Below are positions 41,745-50,505 of a stretch of DNA of 64,000 nucleotides, piece by piece. The position numbers and the translations under genes are program-made. The stretch covers positions 185,839 through 249,838 of the forward strand of contig DATKVC010000017.1 of the NCBI GenBank assembly GCA_035530275.1. Direction: 5' to 3'. The notes beneath the pieces were generated by a model that saw only the letters and a program-made list of their open reading frames with translations, searched no databases and had not been told where the DNA came from. This DNA is from CAIJMU01 sp035530275 (GTDB lineage Bacteria > Spirochaetota > Spirochaetia > Treponematales > Rectinemataceae). Each line of letters begins with the position of its first letter. The stretch's first letter is position 1.

Positions 41745-44120
41745 CTATACCACGAGTTCTTCGCTGACGAGGACCTTGAGTTTCGAACCTGCGAGGGCGA
41801 GGCTTTCCCGATCGAGCCGGAGGGACCTTCCTTCTACCTCGATGGTCCCGAAGCCGAGGGATGCGGGAACCGCGATTCGACAGCGTAAAGCGCCCGCCCC
41901 GTCCTTCAGCTTCCGGAGGGAGACGCGAAGAATGCTTTCGGATGCCGCGACCGTGATGAGATACTCGCTTCGCTCTCCCTTCCTCCAAGCGTCCGTCGCA
42001 CCGTCGTCGAAGCGATAGCGATACTCGACCTTCGATCCATTGCTCACAATTGCGAGTATGTCGATCCTGTCGAGACGGGCCGCGCCGGCGCGCCTCGTCT
42101 CCTCGTGGAGGAGGGGAATAAGGGAAGGGCAGGCGAGGAATAGCGGCGTGTCGGCGTAGCCCTGCCTGACTGAAATCGTCCCGCCGCCTTCGCGCAAGGC
42201 TCCCCGGGCGAGTTCGAACCATTCCCTCGCCGGCAGCATGAGAGGGCGACTCGCGGCCTCGGGATCGAGGATGGGTGCCTGGAGAATGGAGGGCCCGACG
42301 AGGAACTCGTCCGCGACGCGGGCCGCCGCGATGTCGAGAAACCAGAGCGGCCTCATGATGGGGTCTCCCGATTCTTCCTGTTCGATGAAGAGATTGTAAA
42401 GGTAGGGAAGGAGTCGGTACCGCGAGCGGATGAGCCCGACGATGACCCCCTCGGTTTGCGGACCGAAGGCCCAGGGTTCCTGGTCAACCGCGCCCTTGAT
42501 CCGGTGATTCCTGAGAAAGGGGAAGAGGAAGCAGGCCTTGTACCAGGCTCGGGCGAGGTCGGCATCCGCGTTTCCGCCGAAGCCCGGCACGTCGGGGCCG
42601 TTGAAGGGAAGGCCGGAAATGGACAGGTTGAGCGATACCGGAATGCAGGCGGCGAGGTGCGCCGCGTTGGAGATGTTGTCGCCCGTCCACACGGCGGAGT
42701 GCGGGGCCTGACCGAGCCAGGCCGATCGCGAGATGACGAAGGGTCTTTCGCCGGGCCGCGCCGTTTCGAGACCTGAGCGCGTCGCCATGGCCATGCCGAG
42801 GGCATACTGGTTGTGGTAGTCGAGGTGGGGCGTCGACCCTCGGCCGAAAAGCATGTCCTCGGTCGGGGCCGAGCCCGTGGCGGGATCGTTCATGTCGATC
42901 CAGAAGCCCGCGAATCCCTGTTTCGCATAACGTTCGACTTCCCGGGCCCAGAAGGCCCTGCCCTCGGACATCGAGAAATCAGGGAAGACCGCGTAGCCGG
43001 GCCAGACGAAGCCGATGTAGTCCTCGCCTTCGGGCGTCTTGCAGAGGATGTCCTGACGTTTTGCCTCGGCATAGACGGGAAATTCGGGATCGCGCCTGAT
43101 GCCCGGATCGAGGATGGGGACGACGCGAAAGCCCTTTTCGCCGAGGGAGGCGACGGCTTCCTCCGTCCCCTTCCATCCTCCCTCGCCGACGCTGAATACG
43201 CGAAAGCCCTCCATCGAGTCGATGTCGAGCCAAATGCCGTCGTTAGGGATACCTCGATCGTCGTAGCCCTCCGCAATCGCCTTCACCTCGTCGATGCCGC
43301 GATAGCCCCAGCGGCATTGGTGGTGGCCGAGGGCCCAAAGAGGCGGCAGGGGCGTCCGGCCTTGGAGGGATTGGACCTTGCGCGCGATATCCGCCGGATC
43401 GCGACCCGCGATGATCCAAAGATCGGGGGCCCCGTCCTTGGCCCCCATCGACAGGGAGCGCTCGAAGGGAGTCGACCCGGCGTCGAAGATGCCTTCAATT
43501 GCACCCGTATTTATGAAGGGCGCCGCCGGGGCGTCGAGGACGAGGGCCGCCCAGAATCCGCCGCGGCTGAGGTACAGCACGGGCAGCGAGATGTAGAGGG
43601 GGTCCGCCCTTGCCTGCACGATCTCGCACATGGGGAAGTCGGCGAAGAGATCGGTGTTCCAGAATCGCGTCCGCTTTGCAGAAAGTTCGGCCCCGAGATT
43701 CTTTTCGCCCATCCCGAAGAAGAGCGTGTCCTCATCGTGCCGAAAGGCGAGGAGCCATTTGCTGCCGCACACCCCGAAACCCCTGCCTCCGAGGGGAGCG
43801 AGAAGTTCGACCCCATTGATCTCGAGCCTGGGCGCTCCTCCCGCATCGACGGCGCAAATAACCGTGAAGTCGTCGCCGGCGGCCTCGGCGCCGGCCCGCG
43901 AAATGGTCTCGGCACCGCTACGGACGCCTTCAATCGAAAGGCCGGCCTGGCTCGGCGATCCGCGCGGCCAGCGCGGGGAGCTCACCCGATAACGGAAGAT
44001 GTCGAAGCCCATGGCTTCGAGCTCGATCCGGAATTCCTCGTCGCCGAGGACCCATCCGCCGGCGATGCCACTTTTCACATAGACGAAATTTTCCGGCGTT
44101 TCGATCTTGCGCAAATTCAT
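41745..44120 (-). CDS. GH31 alpha-glycosidase
   Basis: 791 aa, the usual GH31 size. The (beta/alpha)8 domain has the nucleophile Asp409 in FAGFWIDMNDPA and the acid/base Asp481 in WTGDNISNA; GIWLDIDSMEGFRVF and PFNGPDVPGFGG are further family blocks. The N-terminal ~240 residues are the beta-sandwich and the last ~170 the C-terminal beta domains. No signal peptide, so it is cytoplasmic; likely an alpha-glucosidase acting on imported oligosaccharides, linkage unknown. It follows the SRPBCC gene after 71 nt. Confidence 0.93.
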   Translation of the reverse strand: MNLRKIETPENFVYVKSGIAGGWVLGDEEFRIELEAMGFDIFRYRVSSPRWPRGSPSQAGLSIEGVRSGAETISRAGAEAAGDDFTVICAVDAGGAPRLEINGVELLAPLGGRGFGVCGSKWLLAFRHDEDTLFFGMGEKNLGAELSAKRTRFWNTDLFADFPMCEIVQARADPLYISLPVLYLSRGGFWAALVLDAPAAPFINTGAIEGIFDAGSTPFERSLSMGAKDGAPDLWIIAGRDPADIARKVQSLQGRTPLPPLWALGHHQCRWGYRGIDEVKAIAEGYDDRGIPNDGIWLDIDSMEGFRVFSVGEGGWKGTEEAVASLGEKGFRVVPILDPGIRRDPEFPVYAEAKRQDILCKTPEGEDYIGFVWPGYAVFPDFSMSEGRAFWAREVERYAKQGFAGFWIDMNDPATGSAPTEDMLFGRGSTPHLDYHNQYALGMAMATRSGLETARPGERPFVISRSAWLGQAPHSAVWTGDNISNAAHLAACIPVSLNLSISGLPFNGPDVPGFGGNADADLARAWYKACFLFPFLRNHRIKGAVDQEPWAFGPQTEGVIVGLIRSRYRLLPYLYNLFIEQEESGDPIMRPLWFLDIAAARVADEFLVGPSILQAPILDPEAASRPLMLPAREWFELARGALREGGGTISVRQGYADTPLFLACPSLIPLLHEETRRAGAARLDRIDILAIVSNGSKVEYRYRFDDGATDAWRKGERSEYLITVAASESILRVSLRKLKDGAGALRCRIAVPASLGFGTIEVEGRSLRLDRESLALAGSKLKVLVSEELVV

Positions 44121-44191
44121 CGCTCCATCGCTCCCTCGCTTCAGTGGCTGCGCTCGCCTGTTTGCCTATGGCGTTCCAGGGTTTCAACCCC

Positions 44192-44623
44192 TCATTTCCT
44201 CCACGGCATGGCCGGCATGGGCTTCCCGGTTTCGAGCAGGGTCTTGAGACCGTTGCAGATGAAGGTCCAACCGTTGATCGCCTGCTGGGCGGTCGGCGTC
44301 GCCATGTCGATGTCGTGGCTGATGAGGAGCTTGACCAGCGGCCCCATCTCGATGACTTCGAAGATGACGGTACTCGCGTTCGTGTCGGCATTGGAAGTGC
44401 CCCAAGTGTACGAAAGCCGCTTGTTGGGCTCGTAGGCGATGACCTTGCCGCTGACCTCGACGGCTCCCTCGGGCGTGGTCACGGTCACGGGCGAGCCGAC
44501 CTTCCAGTCCGAGGCGATGGACCTGCCGAACCAATACTGTCTGGTGAATTCCGCAGTCGTCAGCGCCTTGAAGACTCTTTCCGCACTAGCCGCGATGATA
44601 ACCTGATAGACGAATCCTTCCAT
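44192..44623 (-). CDS. SRPBCC/AHSA1-like START-domain protein
   Basis: 143 aa. Typical AHSA1-type fold: IIAASAERVFKALTTAEFTRQYWFG start, SDWKVGSPVT, PNKRLSYTWG and a C-terminal helix GWTFICNGLKTLLETG. Such proteins bind small hydrophobic ligands and usually sit beside an ArsR regulator, as here. AAGGAG lies 9 nt upstream of the ATG, inside the end of the ArsR remnant. The ligand is unknown. Confidence 0.88.
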   Translation of the reverse strand: MEGFVYQVIIAASAERVFKALTTAEFTRQYWFGRSIASDWKVGSPVTVTTPEGAVEVSGKVIAYEPNKRLSYTWGTSNADTNASTVIFEVIEMGPLVKLLISHDIDMATPTAQQAINGWTFICNGLKTLLETGKPMPAMPWRK

Positions 44624-44629
44624 GATGCA

Positions 44630-44962
44630 CTACTCCTTGCCTTCCTCGAGAATTGTCTTGAGCGCGGACAGCGCCGTCAATCGCCTCTTTTCGAATTTCC
44701 TGATCCAGCGTTCCGAAATGGTCTGTAGTGGTATGGGATTGAGGTAGTGGAATTTCTCGCGACCCTCGCGGAGCGTGACGACGAGCTCGGCCTCTTCGAG
44801 TATCGCCAGATGCTTGGATACAGCCTGACGCGACATGTCGAGGACGACGCAGAGTTCGCCGAGGGTCTGTCCGTTGCGCGAGTATAGAGCGTCGAGAAGG
44901 GCCCTGCGACCCTCGTTTCCCGACGCGCTTAAGAGGGAGGCTTGTCGATCAACTTTTCGATG
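44630..44962 (-). pseudogene. ArsR-family regulator lacking a start codon
   Basis: The frame encodes a winged-helix regulator typical of ArsR-SRPBCC pairs: GNEGRRALLDALYSRNGQTL, MSRQAVSKHLAILEEAELVV, EGREKFHYLNPIPLQ, WIRKFEKRRL. Conserved sequence extends upstream of the first ATG (44836) to about 44925, but the frame back to the stop at 44963-44965 contains no ATG, GTG, TTG or CTG. About 5-10 N-terminal residues and the start are missing, and the frame overlaps the 3' end of the receiver gene (stop at 44929). Either the 5' end was lost in a rearrangement, or a 68-aa product starting at 44836 is made. No metal-binding cysteine site is seen. Confidence 0.7.
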
Positions 44963-45332
44963 TCATCGAGTTCGAAGGGTTTTTCGATGCAGGCGAAGGG
45001 CTCGAGCCCCGCGGCCCTTCGCGCGATAATCTCCGCCTCGAAGGCGGACATGAATACGATATCGATCTTGTAGAGCTTCCGGATCGCCCGGGCAGTCTCG
45101 ATACCATCCAAGGGGCCCTCGAGATTTACGTCCATCAGGACGAGTTCGGGCCTTTGACGCGTCGCAATGGCCAAGGCTTCCTCTCCCGATGAAGCCGGCC
45201 CGAGCATGATATTGCCGAGGGTTCCGAGGTGGAGGATCAAGGCCATCGCCGCGGAGCCCTCGTCTTCGACGACGAGGATCCTTCGCTGCCTCGGGAATCG
45301 CCCCGATCCTTCCCCGGATTTCCCTTGCTCAT
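44929..45332 (-). pseudogene. Single-domain response regulator with an apparent -1 frameshift
   Basis: An ATG at 45332 overlaps the cheW stop (ATGA) as expected for a coupled gene, but its frame ends at 45237. The receiver domain is in another frame: RILVVEDEGSAAMALILHLG, LVLMDVNLEGPLDGIE (phosphoryl Asp) and CIEKPFELDDIEKL (Lys). All active-site residues are present. One base added between 45332 and about 45275 (for example in the GGGG runs) would restore 134 residues. It may be a true mutation, a sequencing or assembly error, or recoding. The internal ATG at 45246 would remove beta-1 and the acidic pocket. Confidence 0.75.
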
Positions 45333-45787
45333 GCGGCGAGGCGCAGGGCCTCGATTTCCCTTATGGAAAAGAGCCCCTCGGCCTCGACGATGACGACCAT
45401 TCGCTCCTCGAAGCGGACGACGCCCCGCACATAGCGTTCCCAAAGCGCCACTCCTTCCGATCTCGCCTTTTCGATACTCGCCTCCTCGATCGTCACTACC
45501 GCCGAGACTTCGTCAACGAGGGCGCCCACCGTGAAGGAGCGATTGTCGCCGGACTCGACCGTGAATACGATGACGCTCGCCCGGCTCCTGTCTTGAGCCT
45601 CAGGGAGGCCGAATTTTTTCCTGAGATCGATGACGGGGACCACCTGTCCGCGGAGATCCATGACCCCCTTCATGTAGTCCACGGGGCTCGGAACTGCCGT
45701 CGTCTCCCCATCTTCGACTACCGTATCGACGATCGTGACGTCGACGGCGTATTCGACGCCGTTCAGCCGAAAGGTCAGGTACTGCAT
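45329..45787 (-). CDS. cheW: Chemotaxis coupling protein CheW
   Basis: 152 aa. CheW fold: YLTFRLNGVEYAVDVTIVDTVVE, VDYMKGVMDLRGQVVPVIDLRKKFGL and VGALVDEVSAVVTI. It links the chemoreceptor to CheA. ATG 45787 has AAGGGGG 5-6 nt upstream; a TTG at 45802 is less likely. It lies 11 nt after the MCP stop and overlaps the receiver ATG. No cheA is in the window, so it must work with a kinase encoded elsewhere. Confidence 0.95.
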   Translation of the reverse strand: MQYLTFRLNGVEYAVDVTIVDTVVEDGETTAVPSPVDYMKGVMDLRGQVVPVIDLRKKFGLPEAQDRSRASVIVFTVESGDNRSFTVGALVDEVSAVVTIEEASIEKARSEGVALWERYVRGVVRFEERMVVIVEAEGLFSIREIEALRLAA

Positions 45788-45798
45788 CAGGTCCCCCT

Positions 45799-47520
45799 TC
45801 AATAGGATTCGAAGTCGGCGTCCGCGGGATCGCGAACGGGGACGATTGCGGCCCTGGCGCCGAACCTCGTCGGTTTCTCGCTGATGGGTGACCTAGACCT
45901 GCCGGGGCCAGAGATGGCGGCGGGCGCGGGATTGCGAGAACTGCCCGGAGCGGCATGGGCGACCCTGACCTCGTGTCCAACCGCGGCTGATACCGATGAT
46001 GCTGTGGCAGCGTGCGCGCTCATATCTGAGGGAAGACTGAAGTAGGCCAAAGTTTGAGCCAGTTGCTCAGCCTGGCTGGTGAGCTCCTCGGCCATCGAGG
46101 CGAGCTCCTCTGATGCCGCCGCGTTTTGCTGGATGACGGAGTCGAGTTGGGATACCGCCTTCCCTATCTGTTCGACCCCCGTGCTCTGTTCCTTGCTGGC
46201 CGAGGATATTTCCTGCACGACCTCGGCCGTCTTCTGGATGTCGGGCACCACCGATTGGATGAGGACTCCCGCTTCCTCCGCGATCGCCACACTCTTACCC
46301 GAGAGTTCCGAAATCTCCTTGGCGGCGCTTTGCGAGCGCTCGGCCAGTTTGCGCACCTCGCTCGCGACGACCGCAAAACCCTTGCCGGCCTCGCCCGCCC
46401 GCGCCGCCTCGATTGCCGCATTGAGGGCGAGAAGGTTTGTTTGTCGCGCGATCTCCTCGATGATGCCGATCCGGCCCGCGATGTCCTTCATCGCTCCGAC
46501 AGTCTGGTCTACCGAATTGCCTCCCTTCTCGGCGTCGCCCGAACTTTTCCGGGCGATGCTTTCGGCCGCCTGCGAATTGTCCGCGTTCTGCTTGATCGTC
46601 GCCGCCATTTCTTCCACGGAAGAGCTGACTTCCTCCGCCGCTGAAGCCTGTTCGGTCGCACCCTGGGAAAGCTGCTGGGCCGTCGAGCTGATGCCCTGAC
46701 TTCCCACGCTCACGTTGTCGGCAGAGGTGGTTACGGAAACGACGATGTCCCTGAGGCTCGCCATCATATCCGAGAGGGCTCCGGCGAGCGTGCCGACCTC
46801 ATCTCTTCGTGTCTGGTGACGTTCGTCGATGTTCGTCCGAAGATCGCCCTTGGATATCCTGCCTGCCAGATCGACAGCCTGGCCGAGGGGTTTGGTGATC
46901 GATCGGGAAAGGAGGAGTCCGATGAGGATGGAAGCCAGAGTCGACAATCCGAGTATGAGGACCATGATGAACTGCGCCGTTCCGGCTTTGGCCAGATTCC
47001 CTTTTGCGCTCGATTTTGCCGATACGAGATTGGCATCAATCATGGTCGTGATCGTTTTTTGGAGATCCGTTCCATCTTTCTGTCCCTCGGCCGCGATCAC
47101 GGTCTGCTCTTCGGCATCCTTGCCCGCCGAGTCGAGGACGATCATCCTGTCGGCAAGATCGGTGAAGGTCTTCCATTGCGCGCTCAGGGTATCGAAGTTC
47201 TTTTGATCATCCGGGTCATTGATGGTTGCCTTATAGGCAGCGGCGCTTTTTTCGAAGCTCGCCCTATACCCCGCGATGCTATCTCGTGCCGCGCTTCCCT
47301 GGTCACCCTTGAATTGGGCCATATCCTTCATCGCCATGAAGGCGTTCAACATCGAATCGGTCATCATTGAGAGATTTACAAGGGGGACGGTGTCGTATTG
47401 GTAGGAGTGAAAGCCCTCCGCGGCGATCTGGCCGATATTAAGAACCCCATAGCCTCCCACGCCAAGTGCGATCACCGCTACTCCGAGAAACCCTGCGATC
47501 AATTTCATTCCGATCTTCAT
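45799..47520 (-). CDS. Methyl-accepting chemotaxis protein
   Basis: 573 aa. Membrane helix 1 (about 5-27), a periplasmic four-helix-bundle-like sensor (about 30-185), membrane helix 2 (about 187-208), HAMP (about 209-262) and a long signalling coiled coil whose hairpin tip reads EIARQTNLLALNAAIEAARA. The C-terminal ~75 residues are Ala/Pro/Ser/Arg rich, without a CheR-docking pentapeptide. The ligand is unknown. GGAGG lies 7 nt before the ATG. First gene of the MCP-cheW-receiver unit, with a sigma-54-like promoter at 47586-47601. Confidence 0.95.
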   Translation of the reverse strand: MKIGMKLIAGFLGVAVIALGVGGYGVLNIGQIAAEGFHSYQYDTVPLVNLSMMTDSMLNAFMAMKDMAQFKGDQGSAARDSIAGYRASFEKSAAAYKATINDPDDQKNFDTLSAQWKTFTDLADRMIVLDSAGKDAEEQTVIAAEGQKDGTDLQKTITTMIDANLVSAKSSAKGNLAKAGTAQFIMVLILGLSTLASILIGLLLSRSITKPLGQAVDLAGRISKGDLRTNIDERHQTRRDEVGTLAGALSDMMASLRDIVVSVTTSADNVSVGSQGISSTAQQLSQGATEQASAAEEVSSSVEEMAATIKQNADNSQAAESIARKSSGDAEKGGNSVDQTVGAMKDIAGRIGIIEEIARQTNLLALNAAIEAARAGEAGKGFAVVASEVRKLAERSQSAAKEISELSGKSVAIAEEAGVLIQSVVPDIQKTAEVVQEISSASKEQSTGVEQIGKAVSQLDSVIQQNAAASEELASMAEELTSQAEQLAQTLAYFSLPSDMSAHAATASSVSAAVGHEVRVAHAAPGSSRNPAPAAISGPGRSRSPISEKPTRFGARAAIVPVRDPADADFESY

Positions 47521-47585
47521 GCTCTTCCTCCATCCAACGGCCCTACGGGCTCGATCGAGTCTGACTAGAATCTCCCCGATCTGTT

Positions 47586-47601
47586 AGCAGGCTCCATGCC
47601 A
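47586..47601 (-). promoter_or_regulatory. Sigma-54-type promoter upstream of the MCP gene
   Basis: Minus strand TGGCATG-GAGC-CTGCT: GG and GC are 10 nt apart, as required for -24/-12 elements, and it closely fits TGGCACG-N4-TTGCW. It lies 66 nt upstream of the MCP ATG and 164 nt downstream of the stop of the NtrC-type regulator. Confidence 0.55.
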
Positions 47602-47639
47602 TAGTTGGCTTGGACGGAAAAAGTCATTCCGGATATGAC

Positions 47640-47665
47640 AAAAGCGGAGGAAGTATCTTCGCTTT
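47640..47665 (-). terminator. Possible terminator of the NtrC-type regulator gene
   Basis: AAAGC (47641-47645) with GCTTT (47661-47665), and GAAG with CTTC inside; on the minus strand TTTTG follows. The stem has a bulge, so this is tentative. Nothing else is seen in the 47521-47764 gap apart from the sigma-54-like site. Confidence 0.35.
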
Positions 47666-47764
47666 AGAAGAGAAGGCCTGCAACCGAGGTTGAAGTCCAG
47701 CTTCAGGTAATGGTGCAATTGGTGGAGACAAAATCACTTGCGACGAAGGACAGATGTTGATGTA

Positions 47765-49177
47765 TCAACCCTGGTTGTCGGCCTTGGTTTTTCTCGCCTT
47801 GAGGCGTTTGCTGACGGCTTGGGGACTTATCCCGAGAAGCTGGGCTGCCAGACTCTGGCTTCCTTCAGCCCTCCGGAGCGCCTCGTCGAAGAGGAGTTCA
47901 GAGAGTTCCTTGAGGCTAGGAAGGGGGCTTGGAAAGGCTGCTGTCGTCGAAGGAGGGGCTGCTCCCTGTCGTCTTTCGCCCATGAGCTCCTTGAAACAGG
48001 ACAGGGACAGGACTCCACCTTCGTGGCGGGTGATGGCTTCGAAAATCATTGCGCGGAGTTCTCGGACGTTGCCGGGGAAGTCGTAGGAACGAAGGAGCCC
48101 GAAGAGCTCTGGAGGTGGACTGGGGATTTTTTTCGAAAGCTCGGCCGCGCTTTGTTCGAAAAACCGCTCGACGAGGAAGGGTAGGTCCTCCTTCCGATTT
48201 CGAAGCGGAGGGATGTGAAGGCGGTGGCTGTGGAGCCGATAGTAGAGATCCCTCCTGAACTCCCCCGTCTCGATCGCTTTTTCGAGGTTGCGATTGGTCG
48301 CGACTATGATGCGGGCCTTGCTCCTTTTGAGAAGGTCCGAACCGAGGGGATAGTATTCCCCCGACTCGATGACGCGAAGCAGCTTGACCTGGGAGCCGCT
48401 GGAAAGATCTCCGATTTCGTCGAGAAAAAGGCTGCCGTTCTTGGCGCGCTCGATGAGGCCATCGAGACTTCCCTGCGAGCCGGTATAGGCTCCGGCTCGA
48501 TGTCCGAAGAGGAGGTCCGAAAAAAAGCCGTCGTCGAGACCCGCCACGTTGACCGCCACGAATGCGCCCTCGCGTCCGGAGAGGTCATGGACCGCCCTGG
48601 CAAAAAGTTCCTTGCCGACTCCCGTCTCGCCGCTGATCAGGACGGGATGGGAACTTGGCGCGATTGCCTCTGTGTAGGCGAAAAGGGGGCCCATCGACTT
48701 TCCGGCCGTGGCTATAGTGTCGAAGGCAGGGTGGCGTCTCCGCCCCGGGAAAAGGAGCTTTTCGCGGATCTCGAGGTTTTCGCGTTCGAGTTCTTTCATT
48801 TGAATGAGTCGCCGCACGCTGCTTGCGAGGCGGGCAGCCTCGACCGGCTTCGTCAGATAGTCCGCCGCGCCCAGCTTCATGCATTCGACGGCCTTATCAA
48901 TATCCTTGTTCCCCGTGATCACGATCACGGAAGTCTGCGGCCGCTCCTGCCTGAGTCTGGCAAGGAGCTCCCTGCCATCGGTACCCGGCATCATGAGATC
49001 GAGCAGAACCGCTTCTATTGACAGATCCTCCGCCAGGACGAGGAAGTCCTTTGCATCCCTTACGGCGACGACATTGCCGAATCCCTCGGATTTCAGGATA
49101 TTTTCGACGCTCGCGAGCACGTATTCCTCATCGTCGACGATTGCTATCGGAAAGTCGGGATAGAGACGATCGCTCAT
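47765..49177 (-). CDS. NtrC-family sigma-54-dependent response regulator
   Basis: 470 aa. Receiver domain (about 10-125; IVDDEE acidic pocket, LLDLMMPG phosphoryl Asp, TKP Lys), AAA+ domain (about 155-390; Walker A SGETGVGKELFARA, Walker B GSLFLDEIGD, arginine finger region NRNLEKAIETGEFRRDLYYRL) and a Fis-type helix-turn-helix at the end (LAAQLLGISPQAVSKRLK). The sigma-54 contact loop reads GAYTGS instead of GAFTGA. It is coupled to the kinase by an ATGA overlap. The nearest sigma-54-like promoter is in front of the MCP gene downstream. Confidence 0.95.
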   Translation of the reverse strand: MSDRLYPDFPIAIVDDEEYVLASVENILKSEGFGNVVAVRDAKDFLVLAEDLSIEAVLLDLMMPGTDGRELLARLRQERPQTSVIVITGNKDIDKAVECMKLGAADYLTKPVEAARLASSVRRLIQMKELERENLEIREKLLFPGRRRHPAFDTIATAGKSMGPLFAYTEAIAPSSHPVLISGETGVGKELFARAVHDLSGREGAFVAVNVAGLDDGFFSDLLFGHRAGAYTGSQGSLDGLIERAKNGSLFLDEIGDLSSGSQVKLLRVIESGEYYPLGSDLLKRSKARIIVATNRNLEKAIETGEFRRDLYYRLHSHRLHIPPLRNRKEDLPFLVERFFEQSAAELSKKIPSPPPELFGLLRSYDFPGNVRELRAMIFEAITRHEGGVLSLSCFKELMGERRQGAAPPSTTAAFPSPLPSLKELSELLFDEALRRAEGSQSLAAQLLGISPQAVSKRLKARKTKADNQG

Positions 49178-50505
49178 GAGGTCTGGCCTTCATCATGAAT
49201 CAATGCGGGCAATTCCAGGATGGCCGTCGTTCCCATCCCAAGGACGGATTGGAACTCGAGTCTCCCGCCCAGTTTTTCCAGGATGGTGACCGAGATGGGA
49301 ATGCCGAGCCCGAGGCCACCCTCACCTCGCTTCGTGGTGAAAAATGGATCGCGGATATGCTCGAGCTCCCGGGCGCCCATGCCTCGTCCCTCATCGCGCA
49401 CGACGATCCTTACCAGCTTCGAGGCGCCGTCGAAGGAACTGCTTACGCCGATCGCCTTCGACCGGTTTTCCAGGGATTGGCAGGCGTTTTGAATCAGGTT
49501 GACGAGTACCTGTTCAAGCCCGTGGAAGCTCGCCAGGACGGCAGGAAGGGAAGGCTCGAGCTCGAGATGGAAATGTGAGGTCGCCCGATCGATGGAGTCC
49601 CTGAGAAGCCCAACGGCGGCCTCGACGACGTGATTGAGTCCAACCTCTTCAAGGGAATCGCATTCCTCGCTGCGCGAATAGTCCCTGAGGCCTCGCACGA
49701 TGCTTTCGATATGCCCAGAGGCGTCGAGTATCGCGCGCAGCATGGACGGCAGTCTGTCCCGTAGCTCGGCGTATTCGATGCCTCCAATAATGCTGTCTTC
49801 CTCGTCGGCGAGGGCTCTGTCGAGGATGGGGCGCAGCGAAGCCCATACCCTGGTCAGGAAGCCGGCGTTCAGACGGATGGCGTGGTTCGGGTTGCCGACC
49901 TCGTGGGCCATTCCGGCGACGAGAAGGCCGAGGGATGCCATCTTTTCCGACTGGATGAGGAGGCGCTGCTGCCGTTGCGCCTCTCGCTCCGCGGCCACGC
50001 GCTCGGTGATGTCCACGGCAGTAGTGATTATTACTCGCTTCCCATCCTTCTTGCGATCGAGCAGGGCCGAGTGAACGATCCAGGTGATTGTCCTTCCGTC
50101 GCGCGTCGTTATCTCTCGCTCCCGCGGCTCATCCTTGCCTTCCAGCGTGAAAAGCTCCTCAGCCTCGGTCAGATAGTTTGGCGCTTTCTCTCCATAGGCG
50201 AGGCGCGCCCAGTCTTCCGTCGTTCGGAGGCCGTCGGCCTCATAGCCCGTCAATGCGGTCCATGCCCGGTTTACGAGTTCGACACTTCTATCGTCCGCGT
50301 GGATCATGATGGGCATGGCGGCATTTTCTATCGCTCGACGGAACCGCGCTTCGCTCTCGTCGAGCGCAGCGCGAGCCGCGCGGAGGCTCTTTCGTCGGAG
50401 CCTTCTGGCGAAGGCCTTGATGTCGTGGGCAGGTGGACGCCTTGCCAAGCACATCGATTCCCGATCAGCGGTCATTCGCTGCCTTTGCCTGCTCGAACTC
50501 TGCAT
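49174..50505 (-). CDS. Cytoplasmic PAS histidine kinase
   Basis: 443 aa, no membrane helix. An Arg-rich N-terminus is followed by a PAS/PAC region (about 50-175; RFRRAIENAAMPIMIHADD, WIVHSALLDRKKDGKRV, VDITERVAAEREA), an H box MAHEVGNPNHAI near residue 200, an unusually long DHp region, then the ATPase domain with N box NLIQNACQSL, G1 DEGRGMG, F box FFTTKRGEGGLGLG and G2 GMGTTAILELP. It should phosphorylate the NtrC-type regulator next to it. GAGAGG lies 5 nt before the ATG. The signal sensed is unknown. Confidence 0.93.
   Translation of the reverse strand: MQSSSRQRQRMTADRESMCLARRPPAHDIKAFARRLRRKSLRAARAALDESEARFRRAIENAAMPIMIHADDRSVELVNRAWTALTGYEADGLRTTEDWARLAYGEKAPNYLTEAEELFTLEGKDEPREREITTRDGRTITWIVHSALLDRKKDGKRVIITTAVDITERVAAEREAQRQQRLLIQSEKMASLGLLVAGMAHEVGNPNHAIRLNAGFLTRVWASLRPILDRALADEEDSIIGGIEYAELRDRLPSMLRAILDASGHIESIVRGLRDYSRSEECDSLEEVGLNHVVEAAVGLLRDSIDRATSHFHLELEPSLPAVLASFHGLEQVLVNLIQNACQSLENRSKAIGVSSSFDGASKLVRIVVRDEGRGMGARELEHIRDPFFTTKRGEGGLGLGIPISVTILEKLGGRLEFQSVLGMGTTAILELPALIHDEGQTS

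Noticed and set aside
44929..45246. Complete 105-aa receiver starting at the internal ATG 45246
   Set aside because: It would lack the first beta strand and the acidic pocket (VVEDE), which are encoded just upstream in the same frame.
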